From contig NZ_CVTB01000270.1 of assembly GCF_001050015.1 (NCBI RefSeq), forward strand, positions 1 to 40,668: DNA of 40,668 bases, read 5' to 3'. Source of the DNA: Mycolicibacterium malmesburyense. GTDB taxonomy: Bacteria > Actinomycetota > Actinomycetes > Mycobacteriales > Mycobacteriaceae. The notes under the pieces are model-generated. The model was not told where the DNA came from, ran no database searches, and was given only the letters and a program-made list of their open reading frames with translations. Both the position numbers and the translations under genes were made by a program. Of this stretch, positions 7,555-15,226 are shown piece by piece; the first letter of the stretch is position 1; the number at the start of each line of letters is the position of its first letter.

Positions 7555-8268
7555 ATGACCCTCAGCGCCCGCCCCGCCTCGCGTCGTCGACACATCCTTC
7601 GGCTCGTGTTGTTCGCGGCGTTCCTGCTCGGGTTGTTCTACCTGGTCGCCGTCTCCGGCGTGGTCGACGTCGACCATGTTCGTCGCACGGTGGCCTCCAC
7701 CGGCCCCGTAGCACCGCTGGTCTATGTCGTGGTGTCGGGTCTGCTCGGGGCGATATTCGTACCCGGTCCGATCCTCGCCGCCGCCAGCGGCGTGCTCTTC
7801 GGCCCGGTCGTCGGCACGTTCGCGACCCTGGGCGCCACGGTGACCACCGCCTGCGTCACCAGCCTGCTCGGCAGGCGGGCCGGGCGCGACAGGGCGCGGG
7901 CGCTGCTGGGCGAGGATCGAGCGGCCCGCCTCGACGATCTCATCGCGCGGGGAGGGCTGTGGGCGGTCGTCGGCCAGCGCTTCGTGCCGGGCATCTCCGA
8001 CGCGCTGGCTTCGTACGCATTCGGTGCGTTCGGGGTTCCGTTGTGGCAGATGGCCGTTGGCGCGTTCATCGGATCGGTCCCGCGCGCGTTCGTGTACACG
8101 GCGCTGGGGGCGTCGATCACGGACCTCTCGTCACCGCTGGCCTACACGGCGATCGCGGTCTGGTGCATCACCGCGATCGCCGGAGCGTTCGCCGCCCATC
8201 GCGGCGTGCGGAGTTGGCGTGGGCGGGCACGGCGCGACGACAGCGAACCGACACCCGACGAGCCCTAG
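7555..8268 (+). CDS. TVP38/TMEM64 (VTT/SNARE-associated) family membrane protein
   Basis: This is a 237-residue integral membrane protein of the VTT (DedA-related) superfamily. It has a first helix after RRRHILRLVLF, the reentrant-type motif FVPGPILAAASGVLFG, GTFATLGATVTTACVTSLLGRRAGR and the second signature GQRFVPGISDALASYAFG, GAFIGSVPRAFVYTALG. A charged tail follows (RSWRGRARRDDSEPTPDEP). Members are thought to act in lipid scrambling or membrane homeostasis; the substrate here is unknown. I chose ATG at 7555; a longer frame upstream lacks family similarity. Its 3' end overlaps the convergent CMD gene by four bases. Confidence 0.85.
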   Translation: MTLSARPASRRRHILRLVLFAAFLLGLFYLVAVSGVVDVDHVRRTVASTGPVAPLVYVVVSGLLGAIFVPGPILAAASGVLFGPVVGTFATLGATVTTACVTSLLGRRAGRDRARALLGEDRAARLDDLIARGGLWAVVGQRFVPGISDALASYAFGAFGVPLWQMAVGAFIGSVPRAFVYTALGASITDLSSPLAYTAIAVWCITAIAGAFAAHRGVRSWRGRARRDDSEPTPDEP

Positions 8269-8867
8269 TCCGGAAGCGCCGCACTGCCTGGCGGCGGGGT
8301 GAGCTGCCAGGTGTCGCACGCCATCGCGAGCATGCCGTAGGTGCCGACGACGAAGATCAACTCCATCGCCTGGTGGGTGCCGAGCTCGTCGACGAGGCGA
8401 CGCCACGCGGCAGGCGTCGCGCGACCGTTGGCCAGCAATTCGTCGGTCGTCTCGAGCACCAACCGGTCGGATCCGTCGAACTCGGCGTTGCCGCGGGTGA
8501 TTCGGGCGATGTCGTCGTCGGTCAACCCGCCGGCCTTGGCGACCTTGACGTGCTCACCCCAGAAGAACGAGGAGCCCCGCGCGTGCGCCAGCCGCAACAC
8601 CGCCAGCTCACGAAGGCGCAGCGGCAGCTCGCCGCGCTGAAGCAGAAACGCGTTGTAGGTCAGGAACTTCTGGGCCATCTTCGGATGGCGGGCGAGCACG
8701 CCGATGATGTCGAAGTTGAGCGGGTCCCTGGGTTCCCCGGAGCCGGCCCGCGGCACGTCCTCCCCCGGTATACCCATCAGCGCCCCGACGGCCGCGTACT
8801 CGTCGTCGCCCCATTCGTCGGCGGTCAGCGGCATCAGCAGCGGATGGCCCATGGCGTCGTCCGTCAT
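8265..8867 (-). CDS. Carboxymuconolactone decarboxylase/AhpD-like protein
   Basis: This 200-residue all-helical protein is of the CMD/AhpD superfamily. The signature region is RLRELAVLRLAHARGSSFFWGEHVKVAKAGGL. The usual CxxC of AhpD-type peroxidases is replaced: the position reads SSFFWGEH, so a thiol-based peroxidase role is unlikely, while the EHxxxAxxAG signature is kept. It starts with ATG at 8867, two bases after the stop of the luciferase-like gene, and is the last of five co-oriented genes (Rieske, unknown, TauD, LLM, CMD). In this context it may process a product of the oxygenases. This is inference. Confidence 0.8.
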   Translation of the reverse strand: MTDDAMGHPLLMPLTADEWGDDEYAAVGALMGIPGEDVPRAGSGEPRDPLNFDIIGVLARHPKMAQKFLTYNAFLLQRGELPLRLRELAVLRLAHARGSSFFWGEHVKVAKAGGLTDDDIARITRGNAEFDGSDRLVLETTDELLANGRATPAAWRRLVDELGTHQAMELIFVVGTYGMLAMACDTWQLTPPPGSAALPD

Positions 8868-8869
8868 CG

Positions 8870-9733
8870 TCACCTTTCGTCGTCGTCGCGGTGCAGTTCG
8901 GCGAGGGCGTGGATCTGCTCGAGATAGTGCTCGAGTGACCGGTGGACGAATCGCGCGGACACGATCGTCGTACCCGCTTCCGCCATCGCGCGCAGCGTTT
9001 CCCGTGTGCCGTCGGGATTCTCGATCGGGTTCAGCGGTCGGTCGGCGGGCAGCACGACCTCGAAGTCCGGCGGGACCTCGCGCGCGTTCAGCCATTCCGC
9101 CGCGGTGGCCACCGAGATACCGAACGGCGCCCACCCTTCGGCGAGCGTCAGCGCTCGCCGCAGCGAGCGCCGGGTGCGGCCGCCGACCCAGATCGGCATG
9201 TGCGGCTGCACCGCACACGGGTCGACGATGAGGCCGCCGAACGAGTAGTGATCACCGTCGTACGTAGGCTCGTTGCTTGCCAGGGATGCGCGCAGGGCCC
9301 GCAGCGCGTCGTCGGCGCGGGGGCCGCGGTCCTCGAACGGGACCCCGAGAAGGTCGAACTCCTCCTCGAGCGATCCGACGCCCACACCGAGGATCACCCG
9401 GCCGCCGCTGACGTGATCCAGTGTGCCGTAACGCTTGACGATGGCCAGCGGATGGTGGTAGCCGAGCACCAACGTCATGGTGGCGAACCGGATCCGCTCG
9501 GTGCGGGCCGCCACGTAGCCGAAGGTGGCCAGCGGATCCCAGTATCTGGCGCCGCGCCGCCCCGCTTCGGACGCGGGAATGCCGATGTGCTCGCTGCAGG
9601 TCATGTGGTGATACCCGAGCCCGTCCGCCGCCTCTGCGACGCGGCCGATGTCCTCGATTCCTGCGTCGCGCTCCCACGTCAGGGCCGCCCCGGCGACGTT
9701 GGTGACGACCGGTGTCGCGATGCCCAGCTTCAA
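8870..9733 (-). CDS. Luciferase-like monooxygenase (LLM class, F420- or FMN-dependent)
   Basis: This 287-residue TIM-barrel protein is of the luciferase-like/F420-dependent family. Features are the N-terminal strand LKLGIATPVVTNVAG, AEAADGLGYHHMTCSEHIGIP, FGYVAARTERIRFATMTLVLGYHHPL, KRYGTLDHVSGGRVILGVGVG and PIWVGGRTRRSLRRAL. In mycobacteria most such proteins use F420, but the cofactor cannot be read from sequence alone. No ATG or GTG fits; the start is most likely TTG at 9733, which forms a TTGA overlap with the stop of the TauD gene and places the first beta strand directly at the N-terminus. It lies in the five-gene oxidative operon. Confidence 0.82.
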   Translation of the reverse strand: MKLGIATPVVTNVAGAALTWERDAGIEDIGRVAEAADGLGYHHMTCSEHIGIPASEAGRRGARYWDPLATFGYVAARTERIRFATMTLVLGYHHPLAIVKRYGTLDHVSGGRVILGVGVGSLEEEFDLLGVPFEDRGPRADDALRALRASLASNEPTYDGDHYSFGGLIVDPCAVQPHMPIWVGGRTRRSLRRALTLAEGWAPFGISVATAAEWLNAREVPPDFEVVLPADRPLNPIENPDGTRETLRAMAEAGTTIVSARFVHRSLEHYLEQIHALAELHRDDDER

Positions 9734-10560
9734 TCGAGTGGCTCTTCGCCCGCCAGGATGGTCCGGTGCATGAGGCGACCGCTGTCGGCGGCGTAGGGCA
9801 GGGCGCGGTGCATGGTCCCGGTGTTGTCCCAGATCAGCAGGTCGCCGACCTGCCACTCGTGCCGATAGACGTACTGCGGCTGCGTGGCCCAATCACGAAG
9901 CCGCGCAAGCAGAGCGCGGCTCTCCTCGACGGGCATGCCGACCACGTAATCGGCCGTGGCGCCGAGCAGCAGCGACTTGCGCCCGGACTGGTGCGTCCAC
10001 ACGATGGGGCACGCCTTCGTCGGCGACTTCTGCCAGAACGCGATCTCGTCGTAACTCATCTCGGGTGTGACGTAGTACTGAGACCGTTCGGCGCTGTGCA
10101 CGACGCGAAGGTCGGCGATGAGGTCCTTGTCGGATTCCGGCAGGTCGTCGTACGCGGCGTAGGTGTTGCAAAACTCGGTATCGCCGCCGGTGTCGGACAG
10201 TTTCACCGCGCGCAACAGCGTCGCGAGGTTCGGGTAGGGCTGCAGCGAGCCGTCGAAGTGCCAGAACAACGACCCCTTCAGGTACTTCGCGCGCTGGTTG
10301 ACGTTCTCGTCGAGCGAGATCTTGTAGATGCCGTCCTCGCCCTCGTTGGCGACGACGGTCCCCAGCGTTGCGGCGATCGCGACCTGCTGCTCGTCGCTGA
10401 TCTCGAGCCCGCGGAAGAACACCACGCCGCGCTGTTCCAGTGTGGCGCGGATCTTTTCGGCGGCGCGCCCGCTCAACAGCGTGTCCAGGTCGGTTTTGAT
10501 CTCGCTGCCGATCCTGGGTGTCAGGTCGACAATGTCCAGTTGTGCGGAGGTCAGGCTCAC
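9730..10560 (-). CDS. TauD/TfdA-type Fe(II)/2-oxoglutarate dioxygenase
   Basis: This 276-residue non-haem iron oxygenase couples 2-oxoglutarate decarboxylation to hydroxylation of a substrate. The iron-binding facial triad is visible: His101 and Asp103 in LFWHFDGS, and the distal His251 in NTGTMHRALPY. The 2-oxoglutarate arginine is Arg262 or Arg266 (GRLMHRTIL). The WHFDGSLQPYPNLATLLRA context is typical. It starts with GTG at 10560. The upstream 107-aa gene ends six bases before, and the downstream LLM gene overlaps by four bases. The substrate is unknown; the operon context with a Rieske oxygenase suggests consecutive oxidations of one molecule. Confidence 0.88.
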   Translation of the reverse strand: MSLTSAQLDIVDLTPRIGSEIKTDLDTLLSGRAAEKIRATLEQRGVVFFRGLEISDEQQVAIAATLGTVVANEGEDGIYKISLDENVNQRAKYLKGSLFWHFDGSLQPYPNLATLLRAVKLSDTGGDTEFCNTYAAYDDLPESDKDLIADLRVVHSAERSQYYVTPEMSYDEIAFWQKSPTKACPIVWTHQSGRKSLLLGATADYVVGMPVEESRALLARLRDWATQPQYVYRHEWQVGDLLIWDNTGTMHRALPYAADSGRLMHRTILAGEEPLD

Positions 10561-10566
10561 GGCGGC

Positions 10567-10890
10567 TCAGCTCACCCTCGTCAGAATCGTGTTGGCCGAA
10601 TGTTTGACTCGCGGTTGCTTCCACAGTTCGACTGCGAGCGAGACGGTGATCAGCGAGTAGAGAAGGTTGCGCAGGTTGGCGACGTCGTCGGGCAGCGGCT
10701 CGGAGTAGTCGAACTTGTCGATGTAGGCGACCGCCTCCTCGGCGTACGGGAAGATCCCGTCGTAGAAGGCGCGGATCTCCTCCATGGAACTGTTGACCCG
10801 CTTGACGTAGCGCGCGTGGCCGTCCTCTATCGCCCACTCCGCCACGAGATGTTCGAGCTGCGAGAACTCCGGCGGCAGAACTGCATTCAT
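10567..10890 (-). CDS. Unrecognised 107-aa helical protein of the Rieske operon
   Basis: This 107-residue protein has no domain I recognise. It starts MNAVLPPEFSQLEHLVAEWA, then HARYVKRVNSSMEEIRAFYD and a Tyr/Phe-rich stretch (FPYAEEAVAYIDKFDYSEPL), and ends with LLYSLITVSLAVELWKQPRV. It is predicted mainly helical and soluble, with no cysteines, so it is neither a ferredoxin nor a typical NTF2-like beta subunit. Its ATG at 10890 overlaps the Rieske stop (ATGA), which argues for a tight functional link such as an accessory subunit of the oxygenase. The function is unknown. Confidence 0.75.
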   Translation of the reverse strand: MNAVLPPEFSQLEHLVAEWAIEDGHARYVKRVNSSMEEIRAFYDGIFPYAEEAVAYIDKFDYSEPLPDDVANLRNLLYSLITVSLAVELWKQPRVKHSANTILTRVS

Positions 10891-12182
10891 CGCATCGCCT
10901 TCTGCTCTTCGTCGGCCTTGACTCCGTTTTCTACGTAGTCGCCCACCACCTTGTGGAAGTGGCGCAGCAGGATCTCCTCGTCGTTCATCGTGAAGTGGGT
11001 GAGCGCCCCGCTGTTCAGCATGGCCTGCAGACCCTCCGACGGGCTGGCGTCCTCGAGGATGATGTCGTTGAGGTACGTGATCGTCAGTTCCTGCCCCAGC
11101 CGCTCCTTGTGCGTCGTCGGCGGCTGGTAGTACGCCTCGGTTTCGAAGATGTGCGAGTGCGGTCCGGTGGGCCAGTGCGTGTGGACGGTGAAACCGGACG
11201 CTCCGAAGATCAGCACGAAGTTCGGAAAGAACTGGAACGAGTCGAAGCCGTACTTCTCCGATCGGGTCGGGTTGATGCCCGGGGGCATCGGCCCGCGGTC
11301 GGTCTTCTTGTTCCACGGTCCGGCGGCGCTGGCCTCGAACACGCACTCGATCGGCTTGGAGTACGGCGTCTTTCGCGACGGTTCCCCAGAGAACGAGAAC
11401 ATCCGGTGCGGGCCCTTGAGCCGGTAGGCCAGCGCGTCGGTGAACGGGTTCGGTTGGTCGAACGCGTCTCTGGCCTCCGCGGTGACCGCCCCGAACGACG
11501 ACGCGTGCAGATACGGCCCGTGATAGCTCTCGGCGAACCCGTCGAGGAAGATCTTCCAGTTGCACTGCAGTTCGGCCTTGAACTTGTAGACCTGATGCGG
11601 GCCGGCGAACGGGTACCCCTCGATCTCGTGCGCCAGCTCGCCGAGGAAATCACGCAGCGACTCGGTGTTGTGCGGATTGAGGTTGATGAAGATGAAGCCC
11701 TCCCACACCTCGCACTGGATGGCCGGCACCCGGCAGCTGTCCGCGTCGAAGTCGAGCAGCAGATCCTTGCGGGTGGCCGAGTGCAGCGAGCCGTCCAGCT
11801 TGTAGCGCCAGCCGTGGAAGCGGCAGTACAACAGCGGCGCGCGGCCCTCGACCTCCTGGAAAGGGTCGTCCTCCCACAGCATCTTGTTTCCCCGGTGCGG
11901 GCAGATGTTGTGAAAGGCGCGGATGGTGTCATCCTTGCCCCGCACGATGATCACCGAGGTGTTGAGGAACCTCAGTTCGCGGGTAAGGTAGCTGCCGGAT
12001 TTCGGCACCCGCTCGACGCGGCCCATGTACAGCCACGTCTTCCGGAAGACGTGCTCGCGCTCCTTCTCGTAGAAGTCCTCGGAGACGCAGTCCTCCAGCG
12101 ACACCGGGCCGCGACCGAGCTCGGGATAGACGTCGGACCAGTGTCCGCTCGCGGGTTTCGTCACCAGGGCGTCGTGACTCAC
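10887..12182 (-). CDS. Rieske non-haem iron oxygenase, catalytic (alpha) subunit
   Basis: This 431-residue ring-hydroxylating-type oxygenase has an N-terminal Rieske [2Fe-2S] domain with Cys94-x-His96 (CPHRGNK) and Cys120-x2-His123 (YCRFHGW). The spacing between the two halves is 23 residues, longer than the usual 16-17. The catalytic domain carries the mononuclear iron motif FAESYHGPYLH (His221, His226). Start: GTG at 12182 with a strong Shine-Dalgarno GGAGGAGAG directly upstream. It heads the five-gene operon. No ferredoxin, reductase or beta subunit is adjacent, so electrons must come from components encoded elsewhere. It is divergent from a LysR regulator, with a perfect dyad between them. 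Confidence 0.9.
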   Translation of the reverse strand: MSHDALVTKPASGHWSDVYPELGRGPVSLEDCVSEDFYEKEREHVFRKTWLYMGRVERVPKSGSYLTRELRFLNTSVIIVRGKDDTIRAFHNICPHRGNKMLWEDDPFQEVEGRAPLLYCRFHGWRYKLDGSLHSATRKDLLLDFDADSCRVPAIQCEVWEGFIFINLNPHNTESLRDFLGELAHEIEGYPFAGPHQVYKFKAELQCNWKIFLDGFAESYHGPYLHASSFGAVTAEARDAFDQPNPFTDALAYRLKGPHRMFSFSGEPSRKTPYSKPIECVFEASAAGPWNKKTDRGPMPPGINPTRSEKYGFDSFQFFPNFVLIFGASGFTVHTHWPTGPHSHIFETEAYYQPPTTHKERLGQELTITYLNDIILEDASPSEGLQAMLNSGALTHFTMNDEEILLRHFHKVVGDYVENGVKADEEQKAMR

Positions 12183-12255
12183 ACTCTCTCCTCCGTCGGG
12201 CTGAGACGGTAGGCCGAACGTACCGCCGCCCAAATGGGCGAAAAAGACCCATTAG

Positions 12256-12272
12256 TGCAACACCCTGTTGCA
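12256..12272. promoter_or_regulatory. LysR-type dyad operator between Rieske operon and LysR gene
   Basis: TGCAACACCCTGTTGCA is a perfect inverted repeat with 7-bp arms and a 3-bp centre. It lies about 75 bases upstream of the Rieske start and 45 upstream of the LysR start, where LysR regulators normally bind. A second inverted repeat AATGGG-N9-CCCATT (12233-12253) lies next to it on the Rieske side and could be the activation site. Confidence 0.7.
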
Positions 12273-12317
12273 TATTCGGAACAAGGATTGCCGTCGAACC
12301 GACCGGAATGGAGCGTG

Positions 12318-13235
12318 ATGGAACAGAATCTGCCCTTCGACGTCGACGCCCTGCTGATCTTCGGCAAGGTCGTAGAGAACCGGAGCCTGTCGAAGGCGGC
12401 GACCCTGCTCGGCATGCCCAAGTCGACGGTCAGCCGCAAGCTGACCAAGCTCGAATCGGACCTCGGCATCAAACTCCTGCGCAAGAACACCCACCAGCTC
12501 ACGGTCACCGATCTGGGTGAGCAGGTGTACGCCCACGCGGTCAACATCCTGGCCGAAGCCAACGGCGTCCGCGCACTCGTGGAGGCCAGCAGGCAGGAGC
12601 CGCAGGGCGAGCTGCGCGTGGCGATCCCGGTGTTCGTCGGCATCGATTACGCCTCGCGGGTGGGCGCGGCGTTCCTGCGGCACTACCCGAACTCGCGGCT
12701 GGACATCCGCCTGGTCGACAGGATGGTCGACCCGGTCCGGGACGGCTTCGACGTGGTGTTCAGCACCGGGCCGCTACAGGACTCCACGCTGATCGCGCGC
12801 AAGGTCTTCGACCTGGGGCTGTTCCTGTGCGCCTCCCCGGATTTCCTTGCGCAGCTGCCCGAACCGGTCCGTGATCCGGCGCAGCTGAACGCGCTTCCGT
12901 TCATCGACTTCGGCTTCGGCGGGCCCCGCAGGCTGACGGTCACCGCGAAGGCGGGCCGTCGCGAGCTGACACCTCCAGTTCGCGCGCGTGCCAACAACTT
13001 TCAGGTGTGCAAGCAGTACATCATGCAGGGCCTCGGGATCGGCGCGATGCCCACCCAGATCATCTGCACCACCGAGCTGCGCGAGGGCACGCTCGTCCCG
13101 GTGCTGCCCGAGTGGAAACTCGAGTCGCTCGAAGTGCACATGGTCTATCCCTTCGAGCTGTCGTTCTCCACCCTGATCAGCGCCTTCTACGAGACCGCCC
13201 GCGAGATCATCCTCGAGAACACCGCACGCGCGTGA
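12318..13235 (+). CDS. LysR-family transcriptional regulator of the Rieske operon
   Basis: This 305-residue LysR regulator has an N-terminal winged helix-turn-helix (FGKVVENRSLSKAATLLGMP, STVSRKLTKLESDLGIKLL, about residues 15-55), a linker helix, then the periplasmic-binding-protein-like effector domain beginning GELRVAIPVFVGIDYASRV and including VFSTGPLQDSTLIARKVFD. ATG at 12318 follows GGAG. It is transcribed divergently from the five-gene oxygenase operon and the intergenic region holds a perfect dyad, the classical layout for activation of a catabolic operon by its pathway compound. The effector is unknown. Confidence 0.9.
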   Translation: MEQNLPFDVDALLIFGKVVENRSLSKAATLLGMPKSTVSRKLTKLESDLGIKLLRKNTHQLTVTDLGEQVYAHAVNILAEANGVRALVEASRQEPQGELRVAIPVFVGIDYASRVGAAFLRHYPNSRLDIRLVDRMVDPVRDGFDVVFSTGPLQDSTLIARKVFDLGLFLCASPDFLAQLPEPVRDPAQLNALPFIDFGFGGPRRLTVTAKAGRRELTPPVRARANNFQVCKQYIMQGLGIGAMPTQIICTTELREGTLVPVLPEWKLESLEVHMVYPFELSFSTLISAFYETAREIILENTARA

Positions 13236-13350
13236 CGCGCGGCGCAGGTCACACTTGGCGGCCTGCATGCATAACCACGGTCGCAAAGGGAATACGACAG
13301 CCCGACTTTGCCCACATCGAGCCGGGGAGCCGGGATGTCGAAGTACCTGT

Positions 13351-14145
13351 ATGCGCATCCCGGCGACCGGCCCCAACGACACCGCCACCGCCGATCTGGT
13401 CCAGCGCATCCGTGCCGATCGGGTGGCGATCGAAGGCGACAGCGGCGCAAGCATTCTCGTCGGTGGGACCACCGCGTCGAACATCGACACCTCGGACAAA
13501 CTCGCCGAGGCGCTGCCGATGTCCCTGCTCGTGGTCGTCGGCCTGGCGTTCATCCTGCTGACCATCGCGTTCCGCGCGGCGCTGGTCCCGATCACCTCGA
13601 TCCTCGGCTTCCTGCTCTCGGTGTTCGCGGCCCTCGGCGTACAGGTCGCGGTGTTCCAATGGGGTTGGGGCGCCGAGGTTTTGGGCATCACGCCCGGTGA
13701 GACGATCAGCTTCCTGCCGATAATCGTGCTGGCCATCATCTTCGGCCTCTCCAGCGATTACCAGGTGTTCGTGGTGTCACGCATGAAGGAGGAGCTGAGC
13801 CGGACCGACGATGCGCTGGACGCCGTGCGCAACGGCGTCGGCCTGTCGGCCCGGGTGGTCACCTCCGCCGCGTTGATCATGTTCGGCGTGTTCATCGCGT
13901 TCCTCGCCGGCGGCGATCCGATCATCAAGTCCGTCGGACTGACGCTGGCCGTCGGAGTCTTCCTGGACGCCTTCGTCGTCCGGCTCACGCTGATCCCGGC
14001 CATCATGAGCATCGTCGGTCGCACAATGTGGGCACACTCGCGGTGGTTCGAGAAGTACGTGCCCGACGTCGACATCGAAGGCACCGCGCTGGAGGTGGAC
14101 GAACCGGCCGTGATGGCCTCGACCGGCGCGCAACCCGGCGGTTGA
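13351..14145 (+). pseudogene. MMPL/RND transporter remnant, C-terminal half only
   Basis: About 264 residues equal the C-terminal half of an MMPL-family (RND-type) transporter. The fragment starts within the second periplasmic loop (IPATGPNDTATADLVQRIRA), then has five to six membrane helices, including the second proton-relay motif FGLSSDYQVFVVSRMKEEL and LTLAVGVFLDAFVVRLTLIPA, and ends with a short cytoplasmic tail. Full-length members have 700-1000 residues and two such repeats. Upstream DNA is the LysR gene and a 115-base spacer; the N-terminal half is absent. Just before ATG 13351 another frame reads VEVPV, which may be a relic of the loop. I consider it a deletion remnant that is unlikely to transport, though translation of the fragment cannot be excluded. 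Confidence 0.75.
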
Positions 14146-14147
14146 GC

Positions 14148-14172
14148 GTTTACCCCCGACCCGGCCGGGTAG
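14148..14172 (+). promoter_or_regulatory. SigF-like promoter upstream of the Crp paralogue
   Basis: GTTT (14148-14151), a 15-base spacer and GGGTAG (14167-14172) fit the mycobacterial SigF consensus GTTT-N(14-18)-GGGTAT except for the last base. It lies 30 bases before the start codon. Confidence 0.6.
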
Positions 14173-14201
14173 ACCCGCACGCAACAGGGTTGGGAGTGGG
14201 C

Positions 14202-14924
14202 ATGCTGATGGTCGCGGGCGCCACGGCCGAGAAGGGCCCGGTGCGGGACAGTGAAGCCGTATTGGCGCGATCGGCGATCATGCGTGGGCTCGAACCGGCG
14301 GACAGGGCGGCTCTGGTGCACCGATTCTCCTACGACCGGTTCAAGCCGGGTCAGTGCATCTACCACGAAGGGCAATGCGATCCCCTGCTCTACATCGTCG
14401 TCGAGGGAAAGGTCAAGATCGGCTGGCAGTCGGCGGATTTCCCCGAGAAACTGCTCGGCGTTCTCGGCCCGTCCGAGATCTTCGGCGCCGAGTCGATGTT
14501 CGACTCCGGACCCCGCACCGGGTCCGCTACGGCCCTCACCCCGGTGCTCGTCGCCGTCATCGACCGTGATGCGTTGCACGCCTGCATCGACGGCAGCCCG
14601 CACATCGCCGACCAGTTGATGCGTCTGTTGGCGCGCAATCTGCGGCGCGCCGAAGACCTGATCACCGATCTCAACTTCACCGACGTACCGGGCCGGATCG
14701 CCAAACAACTCCTGCATCTCGCACAGCGTTTCGGAAGCCGACAGGATCGGCAGTTGCGGCTCGACCACGGCCTGACCCAAGCCGAGATCGCTCAATTGGT
14801 CGGCGCGTCAAGGGAATCGGTCAACAAGGCGTTGTCCGAGTTCGTCGATCGCGGGTGGATCACCGTGACCGGCAAGAGCCTGGTCATCCATCACGCCGAA
14901 CTGCTGGCCCGCCGTGCCCGCTGA
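14202..14924 (+). CDS. Crp/Fnr-family regulator, paralogue of mycobacterial Crp
   Basis: This 240-residue protein is closely similar in layout to M. tuberculosis Crp (Rv3676). It has an N-terminal cyclic-nucleotide-binding barrel (EGKVKIGW, VLGPSEIFGAESMF, GPRTGSATALTPV), a long dimer helix and a C-terminal winged helix with NFTDVPGRIAKQLLHLAQRF and the recognition helix LVGASRESVNKALSEF. In Crp the phosphate-binding cassette reads FGELS; here it is FGAES, so Ala96 replaces the Glu that contacts the cAMP ribose. The DNA-reading helix is almost identical to Crp, while the ligand site is altered. I chose ATG at 14202 after GGGAG; GTG at 14196 is possible. A SigF-like promoter precedes it. Confidence 0.88.
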   Translation: MLMVAGATAEKGPVRDSEAVLARSAIMRGLEPADRAALVHRFSYDRFKPGQCIYHEGQCDPLLYIVVEGKVKIGWQSADFPEKLLGVLGPSEIFGAESMFDSGPRTGSATALTPVLVAVIDRDALHACIDGSPHIADQLMRLLARNLRRAEDLITDLNFTDVPGRIAKQLLHLAQRFGSRQDRQLRLDHGLTQAEIAQLVGASRESVNKALSEFVDRGWITVTGKSLVIHHAELLARRAR

Positions 14925-14955
14925 CCCGCGGGCAAATTTCTCGCCGACGATGGGC

Positions 14956-14979
14956 GTTGTAATCACCGTCGGTGGGTAA
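14956..14979 (+). promoter_or_regulatory. SigF-like promoter upstream of the 60-aa protein
   Basis: GTTG (14956-14959), 14 bases and GGGTAA (14974-14979) resemble a SigF promoter. The predicted transcription start would be only a few bases before ATG 14990, giving a leaderless or near-leaderless mRNA. This supports 14990 rather than GTG 14972 as the start. Confidence 0.5.
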
Positions 14980-14989
14980 CCCGGTAAGC

Positions 14990-15172
14990 ATGGACCCCGA
15001 CACTTTGGTCGCGATGGCAGGCTTGACGGCGCTGGGCGCCGCGGTGTTAACCGGTGCGATCTGGGACAGCCCCCTGATCACCGCCCCGGCACGACTCGGC
15101 AGGCAGCAGCGCCCGTACGGCAGACATGCGATGCCCGTCAACGCGGGGAAAGCGCGCGAGTTCGCCGGTTGA
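14990..15172 (+). CDS. Small single-span membrane protein (60 aa)
   Basis: This 60-residue ORF starts MDPDTLVAMAGLTALGAAVL, has one hydrophobic segment (about residues 6-25) and then a basic, polar tail (RLGRQQRPYGRHAMPVNAGK). No family is recognised. The start at 14990 is supported by the SigF-like promoter directly in front. It sits between the Crp paralogue and the SigF-type sigma factor, both with similar promoters, so a stress-induced small membrane protein is a plausible but unproven reading. Confidence 0.5.
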   Translation: MDPDTLVAMAGLTALGAAVLTGAIWDSPLITAPARLGRQQRPYGRHAMPVNAGKAREFAG

Positions 15173-15226
15173 CCACACGAACGCCCATTGACGGCTACGC
15201 TGGCGTGTAGCACCCCGGCGGGCGAT

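Noticed and set aside
10953..12212. 419-codon plus-strand frame opposite the first Rieske gene
   Set aside because: Antisense shadow; the Rieske and iron motifs on the minus strand prove the other strand.
12256..12272. Strict LysR T-N11-A box
   Set aside because: The dyad is perfect but does not place T and A exactly 11 bases apart at its ends, so I call it only a LysR-type dyad.
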